In this document: positions 15,463 through 23,267 of the stretch, piece after piece
Position numbering within the stretch: the stretch's first letter is position 1
Layout of the letters: the number at the start of each line of letters is the position of its first letter
NCBI RefSeq assembly: GCF_004124325.1
Contig: NZ_QBDT01000001.1
Coordinates: forward strand, 62,001-126,000
Direction of reading: 5' to 3'
DNA: 64,000 nt
From: Streptomyces sp. L2
GTDB lineage: Bacteria; Actinomycetota; Actinomycetes; Streptomycetales; Streptomycetaceae
Program-made: the position numbers and the translations under genes
The notes under the pieces: generated by a model
The model's database searches: none
Seen by the model: the letters and a program-made list of their open reading frames with translations, nothing else
What the model was told of the DNA's origin: nothing

Positions 15463-16914
15463 TCAGGGCTCCTGGTGGTCGTGCGCGGCCCGTTCCAGCG
15501 CCTCCGCCTCCTCTTCCGCGAGGCGGGCCTCGGCGGCCACGTCGATCGAGCGGGTCAGCCACCAGTAGAGGACGCCGGAGACGGGCAGCCCGATGAACAG
15601 GGAGATGTCGGCTCCGCCGAGCGCCTTGGCCGCGGGACCCACATAGAGGGTGCCGACGGAGAAGAACGGGATCATGGCGGCGAAGCCGGCCAGGTAGGCG
15701 ATGATGCCGTGCCAGCCCCAACGACCGTAGATGCCGTGGGGGTTGAAGATCTCGGCGATGGCGTAGTGGCCGCGGCGCACGACGTAGTAGTCCATCAGGT
15801 TCACCGCGGTCCAGGGGATGAACAGGTAGAGCACCAGCAACAGGAAGTCGTTGAAGTTCGCCAGGAAGTGGGAGGTGGCGGACAGGGCGCCGATCAGGGA
15901 GAGGGCGGCGGTGAGGCCGATGGTCAGCAGGCGGGCGCCCAGGGTCGGCCGGATCCGCTTGAAGGAGTCGATACCGCTGATGAGGGTGAGCGAGCCGCCG
16001 TACATGTTCAGCGCGGTGACGGAGACCAGGCCGAGGGCGGCGAACAGCAGCACGATCGCGCCGAACCCGTCGAAGACCTTGTCGCCGGCGGCGTTGATCG
16101 AGGTGATCGTCTCGAAGTCCTTGCCCGCCCAGGCCGCGAGCAGGGTGCCCAGGACCATGAGCCAGATGCCGCCGAGGGCGGAGCCGAAGTACGTCCAGTA
16201 GAAGGTCTTGCGGACGGTCACGTGCGGGGGCAGGTAGCGCGAGTAGTCGGAGACGTAGATGGCCCAGCTGATCTGGTAGCCGGCGACGACACCGAACTGG
16301 GCGAGGAACGGGGTCCACTTGAAGGCGCCGAGGTCGAAGGAGCCCGCCGGGTAGTGCAGGGTGACGAGGACGCCGACGGTGAAGATCCCGAAGATGACCA
16401 GGAAGGTGTACGTCAGGAAACGCTCGGCCTTGTGGATGATGTCGTAGCCGACGAGGGCGATGACGAGCGCGACCGCGGTGACCACGACCACCCAGAGTTT
16501 GACGCTGCCGTGCAGGGTGGTGTGCAGGGCGTCGGCGGCCAGGATGCTGTTGAAGACGTTGAACCCCGCGTACTGGACGTAGGCGAAGAGCCAGACCAGC
16601 AGGGCGCCGATGTAGCCGAACTGGGGGCGGGACTGGATCATCTGGGGCAGGCCCAGCTGGGGGCCCTGGGCCGAGTGGAAGGCCATGAAGAAGGTGCCGA
16701 TGACGGTGCCGGCCACGATCGCGAGGAGCGACCAGACGAGGTTGCCGCCCTCGGTGATGCTGATCAGGCCCACGGCCAGCGTGGCGATCTGCGCGTTGGA
16801 CATGAACCACAGCGGGCCCAGGTGCCACAGCTTGCCGTGCCGCTCGTCCAGGGGGACGTAGTCGATCGACCGGACTTCCAGGCCGGAGACCCTGGGTTGC
16901 GCTGACTGGTTCAT
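15463..16914 (-). CDS. NCS1-family nucleobase:cation symporter (cytosine/purine/hydantoin permease)
   Basis: The start is ATG 16914 (MNQSAQPRVSGLEVR), with GGGAGGCGG directly upstream; the open frame runs on through the next gene but that extension is a shadow. The 483-residue protein has about 12 spans and the NCS1 pattern, including PLDERHGKLWHLGPLWFM, ISWAIYVSDYSRYLP and VNLMDYYVVRRGHY. The family (PF02133) takes up cytosine, purines, allantoin or hydantoins with protons or sodium. Exact substrate cannot be read. A second nucleobase permease and a deaminase lie 2.4 kb away on the other strand, which supports a nucleobase salvage theme here. Confidence 0.85.
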   Translation of the reverse strand: MNQSAQPRVSGLEVRSIDYVPLDERHGKLWHLGPLWFMSNAQIATLAVGLISITEGGNLVWSLLAIVAGTVIGTFFMAFHSAQGPQLGLPQMIQSRPQFGYIGALLVWLFAYVQYAGFNVFNSILAADALHTTLHGSVKLWVVVVTAVALVIALVGYDIIHKAERFLTYTFLVIFGIFTVGVLVTLHYPAGSFDLGAFKWTPFLAQFGVVAGYQISWAIYVSDYSRYLPPHVTVRKTFYWTYFGSALGGIWLMVLGTLLAAWAGKDFETITSINAAGDKVFDGFGAIVLLFAALGLVSVTALNMYGGSLTLISGIDSFKRIRPTLGARLLTIGLTAALSLIGALSATSHFLANFNDFLLLVLYLFIPWTAVNLMDYYVVRRGHYAIAEIFNPHGIYGRWGWHGIIAYLAGFAAMIPFFSVGTLYVGPAAKALGGADISLFIGLPVSGVLYWWLTRSIDVAAEARLAEEEAEALERAAHDHQEP

Positions 16915-17117
16915 TCCGCCTCCCGAGACCGCTGACGCCTCTGCGGTCACATTCTTCCCCCGCCGGGGCCCGGTGACGAGGAGGAGAACGTGCCTGGTCG
17001 GTGGAGGTGCGGGGGGCGATTCAGGGGAGGTGCCGTGGTTGGCGGCTCGGTGGAGATGCCGGGGGGGGCGGCACCGTCCGCGTGTCCGGCCGGCGCCGCC
17101 CCGATCCGTTCCGTGTG
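16915..17117. other. Intergenic gap between nucleobase permease and arabinofuranosidase genes
   Basis: This 203-bp stretch should hold the promoter of the permease gene and the 3' end of the arabinofuranosidase transcript. It contains a run of eight G near 17053-17065 and no palindrome or promoter pair that I can support. Confidence 0.3.
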
Positions 17118-18986
17118 TCAGGTCAGGCCGAACTTCTGGGCCGGTGATCCGTTGCAGTCCCAGATCTGCAGGCGCGTGCCGTTCGCGGTGGCGCCGCTGG
17201 GCGAGTCCAGGCAGCGGCCGGACTGCGGGTTCAGCAGCGAACCGTCCGCCTGCTGCACCCATTTCTGGCCCCCGACGCCGTTGCAGTCCCACAGCTCGAC
17301 CTTCGCCCCGTTCGCCGTCCCGTCGCCGACGACGTCCAGGCAGCGGCCCAGTGTCGTCAGGGAGCCGTCGGAGCGGTGGAACCAGTGCTGGTCGACCGCC
17401 CAGGACTGGCAGTCCCACAGCTGGACGGGAGCGCTGTCGGTGCCCGTGTCGTCGGCCGCCACGTCGACGCACTTGGCTCCGGGGCCGGTGACAGGGGCTC
17501 CGCCGTCGACCGAGAACTTCTGGGCCGGTGATCCGTTGCAGTCCCAGATCTGCAGGCGCGTGCCGTTCGCGGTGGCGCCGCTGGGCGAGTCCAGGCACCG
17601 GCCGGACTGCGGGTTCAGCAGCGAACCGTCCGCCTGCTGCACCCATTTCTGGCCCCCGACGCCGTTGCAGTCCCACAGCTCGGCCTTCGCCCCGTTCGCC
17701 GTCCCGTCGCCCTCGATGTCCAGGCAGCGGCCCAGCGTGGTGAGGGAGCCGTCGGGGTTGTGGGTCCAGTGCTGGTCCTCGGCGTAGGACTGGCAGTCCC
17801 ACAGCTGGACGGCGGCGCCGTCGGTGCCGGTGTCGTCGGCGGCGACGTCGACGCACTTGGCTCCGGGGCCGGTGATCGTGCCCTGGGGGCCGTTGGGCAC
17901 GTTCGTCTCGCCGGAGTAGCCGACGGAGACGATGTTCGCCTGTACGGCGTTCTCGGCGGCGTCGGTCGGGTAACCGGAGACCATCACGCCCTCGAAGAAG
18001 GTGCCCCGGTTCCAGTTGCTGTTGTCGCCGCCGGTGCCGAGGATGATGCCGCCCTCCTGGTGCATGGGCCGGTAGCCGCCGCGGGTGGGCAGACCGCCGT
18101 CCCACCAGGTGGTCAGTGCGCCGGACTGGGAGTTGCCGCCCTTGAGGGCGTACCTGGTCTGTCCGTCGTTCTTCAGCACCGCCGTGACGAAGGGGCTGCT
18201 GTTGCCCCGGTTGGCGGTGTTGGAGCCGTTGTCGCCCTGGAACATGCCGTTCTCCATGTCGGCCTCCACCCAGGGGCCTGAGCCGGTGCACGGGGCGAAG
18301 TAGCAGGTGGTGGCGATGCTGACGGCGTCCATGTGGCCGTTGCCGGTGTCGGCGGGCGTGCTCTCGGCGTTGCCGTAGTCGAAGCAGCAGGCCGAGCCGA
18401 CGTGGGTGCCGCTGGCCACCATGTAGGCGCCCTCGGCCCGGCCGTCGACGGCCACGCCCGAGGCGACGCCGGTGTAACGGTAGCCCACGCCGGGCGAGAT
18501 CCAGACGCCGTAGACCTTGTGACCGCCCGCGGTGACGGCGATCTCGGAGGCGTCCGCTCCGCGGTCGGCGCCCATGCCGGAGGTTCCGGCGGGGCCCGGC
18601 GTCAGGTCGTTGTGCCGGGAGGTCTGGTCGTAGATCTTCGTGATCCGGCAGGTCGTGCCGCCGCAGAAGCGGTCCTGGGCGGCGGCGTCGGCGTAGCCGC
18701 CGGGGGCGAGCAGACCGATGTCGGCGCCGGCGCCGTCCGAGGCCCGGGTGACGCGGTACAGGGGGCCGTCGTACGCCGCGAACAGGGCGCGCACCGTGCT
18801 GTGCGCGGCGACGCAGGGGGTGCCGGCCGTGCCGTAGATGTCGCAGGGGCCGGAGCCGGCCGCCCGCGCGGGTGCGGCGAGGCCGACGAGGGCGGCCAGC
18901 AGCAGGGCGAGGGCGGAGAGCGCGGCGGTGGCGCGTCCGCGGGGGTGGGGGCGGGGTGGCCGGGCGGTGGGTCTCGTCGCGTGCAT
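17118..18986 (-). CDS. Secreted GH54-type alpha-L-arabinofuranosidase with two ricin-B (CBM13-like) domains
   Basis: The start is ATG 18986 (MHATRPTARPPRP). The 622-residue protein has a long twin-Arg-rich export signal to about residue 45 ending APARAA. Residues 46-360 match the arabinofuranosidase B catalytic domain (GPCDIYGTAGTPCVAAHSTV at the start). The vicinal Cys pair in ACCFDYGNAES and the acidic VEADMENGMF and GGDNSNWN regions are typical of GH54. Two beta-trefoil lectin domains follow from about residue 363, with QxW-type repeats (DQHWTH, GQKWVQ, AQKFSV). These replace the usual CBM42. The enzyme would remove arabinose side chains from plant polysaccharides. The lectin domains are nearly identical in DNA. 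A sigma-70-like promoter lies at 19092-19120. Confidence 0.88.
   Translation of the reverse strand: MHATRPTARPPRPHPRGRATAALSALALLLAALVGLAAPARAAGSGPCDIYGTAGTPCVAAHSTVRALFAAYDGPLYRVTRASDGAGADIGLLAPGGYADAAAQDRFCGGTTCRITKIYDQTSRHNDLTPGPAGTSGMGADRGADASEIAVTAGGHKVYGVWISPGVGYRYTGVASGVAVDGRAEGAYMVASGTHVGSACCFDYGNAESTPADTGNGHMDAVSIATTCYFAPCTGSGPWVEADMENGMFQGDNGSNTANRGNSSPFVTAVLKNDGQTRYALKGGNSQSGALTTWWDGGLPTRGGYRPMHQEGGIILGTGGDNSNWNRGTFFEGVMVSGYPTDAAENAVQANIVSVGYSGETNVPNGPQGTITGPGAKCVDVAADDTGTDGAAVQLWDCQSYAEDQHWTHNPDGSLTTLGRCLDIEGDGTANGAKAELWDCNGVGGQKWVQQADGSLLNPQSGRCLDSPSGATANGTRLQIWDCNGSPAQKFSVDGGAPVTGPGAKCVDVAADDTGTDSAPVQLWDCQSWAVDQHWFHRSDGSLTTLGRCLDVVGDGTANGAKVELWDCNGVGGQKWVQQADGSLLNPQSGRCLDSPSGATANGTRLQIWDCNGSPAQKFGLT
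17131..17898 (-). repeat. Two near-identical tandem 384-bp units encoding the lectin domains
   Basis: Bases 17131-17514 and 17515-17898 are tandem copies at an exact 384-bp (128-codon) offset. Long stretches are identical at the DNA level, including silent positions, for example from 17131 and 17515 onward for well over 100 bases. This indicates recent duplication or gene conversion inside the gene. Confidence 0.85.
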
Positions 18987-19091
18987 GGTCTGCTCCTCGG
19001 GCCGGGGGTGGCGGGGCGTCAACTCGTCGAGGGGTCAGCTGTGTTCGGCGGCGGACCGGTGCCGGTCCGGGCGCGCTGGGGGACGGTGCGG

Positions 19092-19120
19092 AACGTACGC
19101 AGGCTGGTGGGTCACGTCAA
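19092..19120 (-). promoter_or_regulatory. Sigma-70-like promoter of the arabinofuranosidase gene
   Basis: On the minus strand TTGACG (19115-19120) and TACGTT (19092-19097) are separated by 17 bases, about 105 bases upstream of the ATG. Both hexamers fit the vegetative HrdB consensus well. No carbon-source regulator site was recognised around it. Confidence 0.6.
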
Positions 19121-19227
19121 GATTTGTTGCTTCCGGCTTTTTTAAAGCTTTGGACTTGTCCTGAAGTGTTGTCTCGCGTGGAGCCCAACCCTCTTGACCG
19201 CGACCCGCTCCGAGGCTTCATACTGGC

Positions 19228-19262
19228 GGCCAAATCGATTTGGCCCCATCGTTTTGGCCGCC
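19228..19262. promoter_or_regulatory. 18-bp perfect palindrome plus third half-site upstream of the NCS2 permease operon
   Basis: GGCCAAATCGATTTGGCC (19228-19245) is a perfect 18-bp palindrome. A further TTTTGGCCGCC half-site lies at 19252-19262, and it also pairs with GGCGGCCAAA at 19226-19235. The array lies 55-90 bases upstream of the permease start. It looks like a strong operator for a dimeric repressor of nucleobase genes; the regulator is unknown. Confidence 0.65.
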
Positions 19263-19316
19263 GTCCACGGCCGGATCGTCGAGGCCTGAGCCGAGCGAGC
19301 CGAACGGAGCCCGCGC

Positions 19317-20699
19317 GTGTCCAGTCCCGTACATCCCGTCCGAGAGTCCAGCCCCGCCCCGGTCCATCCCGTCGACGAGTCCCGCCCGGTCGGGCGGATC
19401 CTGCTCTTCGGCGTTCAGCACGTCCTCGTCATGGCGGCGACCCCGATCTCCGCGATCTTCCTGATGAGCGCCACCCTGCGGCTGAGCCCGGGGCTCACCG
19501 TCGACCTGCTCTCCGCGGCCCTGCTGCTGTCGGGGGTCGGATCGCTCATCCAGTCCCTGGGGCCCTGGAAGTTCGGGCCCAGACTGCCGTTCGTGATGCT
19601 GCCCGGCGGCGCCCCGCTGATCCTGTTCCTGTCGATCGCCCAGGCGCACGGCCTGCCCACGGCCACGGGGGCGGTGCTCCTCACCGCCGCCTTCACCTTC
19701 GTCGTCCTGCCGCTGTTCGCGCGGCTGCTGAGGTTCTTCCCGCCCCTCGTGATCGGCACGATGATCGTGATCGTCGGGGTCAACCTCGTGAAGGTCGGGG
19801 CGCTGCTGGTCACCGGCCAGCCCGGCACCCCCGGCTTCGCCGACCCCGGCGCGCTCGGGCTCGCCTTCGCGACGATCGGCCTGATCGTCGTCTTCACCCG
19901 GGTGCTGCGCGGGGTGCTGCGGCAACTGGCCGTGCTGCTCGGGCTGGTGGCGGGCACGGCGCTGGCCTTCGCCCTCGGCCAGGTCCACCTGGGCTCGCTC
20001 ACCTCCGGGCAACTGGTCGGCCTGCCCCGGCCGTTGCCCTTCGGCGCGCCCGTCTTCGACGTCCTCGCGGCGCTGCCGCTGATGCTGTACAGCCTGGCGT
20101 CCATGGCGGAGGCGACCGGTCAGACCGTCATCAACGCCGAGGCGGTGGGCAAGGAGATCGACATCCGCAAGGACGTGCCGAGCACGGTGCGCGGTGACGC
20201 GCTGACCTCCCTGCTGGGCGGCTTCCTCGGGCTGCCGCTGATGGTCACCAGCGGCGAGAACATCGGCATCGTCCGCGTCACCGGCGTGCGCAGCCGGTAC
20301 GTCACGGCGGCGGCGGGCCTGGTCCTCGTCGTGCTCGGCTTCCTGACCCCCGTCGCGCGGGCCATCACCGTCATGCCGCCGGCGGTCGTCGGGGGCGCCG
20401 CGATGGTCGTCTTCGCCGTGATCACCGTACTGGGCGTGCAGATGCTGCAGCGGGCCCGGCTGGAGGACCACACGTCGATGGTCACCTGTGCCGTCGCACT
20501 CGCCCTGGGCCTGCTGCCGATCCTCGTTCCCGGCGTGTACGACGGATTCCCGTCCGGCGTGCGGATCCTGCTGGGCAGCGGCGTCGCCGTGGGCGCCTTC
20601 ACCGCCGCCCTGCTCAACATCGTCTTCCACCATCTGGGCCGCCGCCGGGACGAACCCGTCCTGCCGGCCGAGGCGCCCGGCGCGGCCGCGCGGGTCTGA
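19317..20699 (+). CDS. NCS2-family nucleobase permease (xanthine/uracil type)
   Basis: The 460-residue protein has about 12-14 membrane spans and the NCS2 (PF00860) features: LLFGVQHVLVMAATPIS near the N-terminus, the PLVIGTMIVIVGVNLVKVG core, the EATGQTVINAEAVG motif of span 8 and the TSGENIGIVRVTGVRSR motif of span 10. It would import a purine or pyrimidine base with protons. It is followed by an amidohydrolase 40 bases downstream and a TauE-type permease overlapping that gene, forming a three-gene operon for uptake and deamination of a nucleobase. Control is probably through the 18-bp palindrome upstream. Confidence 0.9.
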   Translation: MSSPVHPVRESSPAPVHPVDESRPVGRILLFGVQHVLVMAATPISAIFLMSATLRLSPGLTVDLLSAALLLSGVGSLIQSLGPWKFGPRLPFVMLPGGAPLILFLSIAQAHGLPTATGAVLLTAAFTFVVLPLFARLLRFFPPLVIGTMIVIVGVNLVKVGALLVTGQPGTPGFADPGALGLAFATIGLIVVFTRVLRGVLRQLAVLLGLVAGTALAFALGQVHLGSLTSGQLVGLPRPLPFGAPVFDVLAALPLMLYSLASMAEATGQTVINAEAVGKEIDIRKDVPSTVRGDALTSLLGGFLGLPLMVTSGENIGIVRVTGVRSRYVTAAAGLVLVVLGFLTPVARAITVMPPAVVGGAAMVVFAVITVLGVQMLQRARLEDHTSMVTCAVALALGLLPILVPGVYDGFPSGVRILLGSGVAVGAFTAALLNIVFHHLGRRRDEPVLPAEAPGAAARV

Positions 20700-20739
20700 G
20701 CCACTCCCCCGCCGCCCCCATCCCGATCAACGGAGAACC

Positions 20740-22239
20740 ATGAGCGACCTGACCCCCGACCTGCTCAGCCGCGCGGAGCTGCTGCTGGTCCCCGACGTGA
20801 CGCTGACCCCGGACGGCCCCGTGGCCGGGCACGCGGTGGTGGTGCGCGACGGTGTCTTCGCCGACGCCGGCCCGGCCGAGCGGATCGTCCGCGCGTACCC
20901 GGCGCTGACACCGATCAGGCTGCCGCACCATGTGCTGATGCCCGGCTTCGTCGACACCCACCACCATCTGACACAGAGCTTCGGCGGCTCGCTGGCCTTC
21001 GGGGAGCCCTCGGAGATCTTCCGCCGGGTATGGGTGCCGCTGGAGGGCGCGCTGGACGAGGAATCGGCGTACGTGGCGGCGAAGTTGGCGGCCCTGGAGT
21101 CGCTGCGCGGCGGGTTCACCACGGTCGCCGAGGCGGGCACGCGTGCCGCGGTCGACGTCGATGTGGTGGCGTCGGCGGCACGGGACGCGGGCATCCGCTG
21201 TGTCCTCGGCCTCGTCTGCAACGACACCTCGGACGGCACCGGCCCGGACGCCGATCCGGGCGCCGTGCTCGCCGCCGCCGAGAAGCATCTGGCCCGCTAC
21301 GCGGGCGACGACCTGGTGCACGCCTCCCTCGCCGTGTCCGTGCCGGAGGCCGCGACCGGGCGGACGCTGGCCGCGACGGCACGGCTCGCCGCCGAGGCGG
21401 GAGCGGTCGTGCAGATCCACGCCAACGAGCACCTCGTCGCCGTCGAGCGGTCCCTCGTCCGGCACGGGCTGCGGCCGCTGGAGTATCTGCGCCATGTGGG
21501 CGCCCTGGGACCGCAGTTGCTGGTCGCGCACGCCACGCTGCTCACCGCGTCCGAGATCACCTTGCTCGCCGACAGCGGTACGGCGGTGAGCTACAACCCG
21601 GTCGCCAGCGCCTGGAAGGGCAACGCGGTCGCGCCGGCCACCGTGTTCGCCGAGCGCGGCATCCGGTTCGGGCTGGGCACCGACGGCACCCGCGGGGACG
21701 GCTTCCGGCTCGCGGACGCCGCCGAGTTCGCGCAGCGGCTCACCTACGGCCTGACCGCCGGCGACTCCTCCTGCGGGGCCGGCTGGACCTGGCTGGACCG
21801 GGCATCCGCGGGCGGTGCCGACGCGGCCGGACTCGGCCGGCTCACGGGGCGGATCGCGGCCGGCGCCGCCGCCGACTTCCTGCTCGCGGACATCGGCGGA
21901 CCCGAGATGCAGCCGTCCTGGGACCTGCCGTGGGAACTGACCCGCCGGGGCAACCGGGACCAGCTCACCGCCGTGTTCGTCGCCGGGCGGCTGCGGCTGT
22001 GGCGGGGCGGACCGGTGGGCTGGGACGGTGCGGCGCTGGTGCGGCGCGCCGCCGAGCTGGCGCCCCGGGTGGTAGGGCGCGCCGGGGTGACCCGGGCGCA
22101 TCCGACGTCGGTGGTGGCGCGGGAGCGGGCGGCGACGTCGGTGGTGGCGCGGGAGCGCGCGGCGGCGCAGGGGCTCTCAGCAGAGGGCGGGCGCGACGCC
22201 GGTACGGCGGCTGTCGGCACCCTGGGTGGTCGGCGATGA
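20740..22239 (+). CDS. Amidohydrolase, probable nucleobase/8-oxoguanine-type deaminase
   Basis: The start is ATG 20740 behind GGAGAA; the 499-residue protein has the metal sites of the Atz/Trz-guanine deaminase branch: HTHHHLTQ-like DTHHHL (about residue 73), VQIHANEHL, LLVAHATLL and LGTDG with the catalytic Asp. Such enzymes hydrolytically deaminate guanine, 8-oxoguanine, isocytosine or related rings using one zinc or iron. The operon position after an NCS2 permease supports a purine or purine analogue as substrate. The C-terminal 50 residues past the barrel are Arg/Ala-rich and carry a tandem repeat, so they are probably non-conserved. The stop overlaps the next gene start (ATGA). Confidence 0.85.
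   Translation: MSDLTPDLLSRAELLLVPDVTLTPDGPVAGHAVVVRDGVFADAGPAERIVRAYPALTPIRLPHHVLMPGFVDTHHHLTQSFGGSLAFGEPSEIFRRVWVPLEGALDEESAYVAAKLAALESLRGGFTTVAEAGTRAAVDVDVVASAARDAGIRCVLGLVCNDTSDGTGPDADPGAVLAAAEKHLARYAGDDLVHASLAVSVPEAATGRTLAATARLAAEAGAVVQIHANEHLVAVERSLVRHGLRPLEYLRHVGALGPQLLVAHATLLTASEITLLADSGTAVSYNPVASAWKGNAVAPATVFAERGIRFGLGTDGTRGDGFRLADAAEFAQRLTYGLTAGDSSCGAGWTWLDRASAGGADAAGLGRLTGRIAAGAAADFLLADIGGPEMQPSWDLPWELTRRGNRDQLTAVFVAGRLRLWRGGPVGWDGAALVRRAAELAPRVVGRAGVTRAHPTSVVARERAATSVVARERAAAQGLSAEGGRDAGTAAVGTLGGRR
22105..22164 (+). repeat. Tandem 30-bp duplication inside the amidohydrolase tail
   Basis: Bases 22105-22134 and 22135-22164 differ at one position and encode TSVVARERAA twice, in the variable C-terminal tail. 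It is an in-frame slippage-type duplication with no obvious function. Confidence 0.85.
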
Positions 22240-22946
22240 GCGGGGATGCGCTGGCCGTGCTGGCCGTGACCGTGGCGGTGGCCGCGTTCGTGCAGGGCAC
22301 CAGTGGGCTGGGGTTCGCGCTGATCGTGGCACCGGTCGCCGGGCTGCTCGACCCGGGGCTGCTGCCGGTGTTCGTCCTGACCGCGATGATCCCGCTCAAT
22401 CTGTACGTTGCCTGGCGGGAGCGGCGCAGCCTCGATGTGCGCGGCGCGGGCTGGATCACGGTGGCACGGCTGACGGCGACGCCGGCGGGGCTGGCCCTGC
22501 TGTGGATCGTCCCGGAGGGGCGGCTCGGCGTCCTCGTGGGCGTGTCGACGGTGCTGGCGGCGGTGGTCAGTCTCTTCATGCCGTCGTTCGTGCCGGGGCG
22601 TGCCGCCTATCTGGGCGCGGGTGTGGTCACGGGGCTGAGCGAGACGGCGACCGGGGTGGGCGGGCCGCCGCTGGCCCTCGTCTACCAGCACCGTCCGCCG
22701 GGTGAGCTGCGGGCCACCGTGGCGGTGTGCTTCCTCGTCGGTGAAGTCGCCTCGCTGGCGCTGCTGTTCGCGACCGGGCGGGGGCATGCGGGGGACATGG
22801 GGCGGGCGGTGCTGCTGCTGCCGGCGCTGGCGGCTGGGGCCTGGTTGAGCCGGCTGGTGCATACGCGGGTGGACGCGCGGAAGATGCGGGGGTTCGTGCT
22901 GGTGTTCGCGCTGGTGTCGGGGGTGGTGCTGATGGCTGGGGCGTGA
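22236..22946 (+). CDS. TauE/SafE-family membrane permease
   Basis: The start is ATG 22236, overlapping the amidohydrolase stop by four bases. The 236-residue protein has about seven to eight spans and two TauE half-repeats, with AAFVQGTSGLGFALIVAPVAGL in the first and GAGVVTGLSETATGVGGPPLAL in the second. The family (PF01925) exports sulfite, sulfonates or organic anions. In this operon it may export or import a product of the deaminase reaction; this is inference, as family members are known mainly with sulfur compounds. Confidence 0.85.
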   Translation: MSGDALAVLAVTVAVAAFVQGTSGLGFALIVAPVAGLLDPGLLPVFVLTAMIPLNLYVAWRERRSLDVRGAGWITVARLTATPAGLALLWIVPEGRLGVLVGVSTVLAAVVSLFMPSFVPGRAAYLGAGVVTGLSETATGVGGPPLALVYQHRPPGELRATVAVCFLVGEVASLALLFATGRGHAGDMGRAVLLLPALAAGAWLSRLVHTRVDARKMRGFVLVFALVSGVVLMAGA

Positions 22947-23267
22947 AACGGGGGTGGGGGTGGGGTTGGTTGCCGGTGCGGTGCGCTGGAGCCGGTGGGG
23001 TCGGTTGACGGAGCTGCCAGGTGGCGGTGCGCTGGAGCCGGGCGGGGGTGGGGTCGCTTGCCGACGCTTGCCGGGTGCCGCTGCGCCCACCCGTGCCGCC
23101 CCTTGCGGCACGCATGCCCGCAGCTATGGGGGCCGGGGGTGCGTGCCGGGCCTTGCAGCACGGGGCCCGCAGTTGAGTGGGCGGCGGGCCTCGCGGCGCG
23201 GGGGTCCGCAGCTGGGTGGGCCGGTCCTTGCGAGGCGTATGGCCGCAGTTATGGCGGCTGGGGGCGG
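22947..23267. repeat. Intergenic region of degenerate repeats
   Basis: No gene is seen in these 321 bases. A 14-base unit GTGCGCTGGAGCCG occurs at 22981 and 23027. From 23101 four degenerate units follow, starting at 23101, 23151, 23189 and 23226. Each has CCTTGCGGCA-like then, 16-18 bases later, CCGCAG(C/T)TATG-like sequence. The pairs CCGCC/GGCGG and TTGCGGCA allow hairpins. The pattern resembles a dispersed intergenic module that I associate with Streptomyces; its role is unknown. Confidence 0.55.

Larger units (their letters stand above)
18987..19316. other. Intergenic control region between arabinofuranosidase and NCS2 permease genes
   Basis: This 330-bp divergent region is less GC-rich than its neighbours. 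It holds the leftward promoter (19092-19120), a GCTTT-TTT-AAAGC hairpin near 19136, and the rightward palindromic site (19228-19262). The NCS2 gene starts at a GTG at 19317 with only a weak ribosome site (GGAGC). Confidence 0.6.

Noticed and set aside
16915..18291. Extension of the NCS1 permease frame far upstream (942-residue ORF)
   Set aside because: The extra 450 residues are Arg-rich shadow of the arabinofuranosidase, and a good ribosome site precedes the ATG at 16914.
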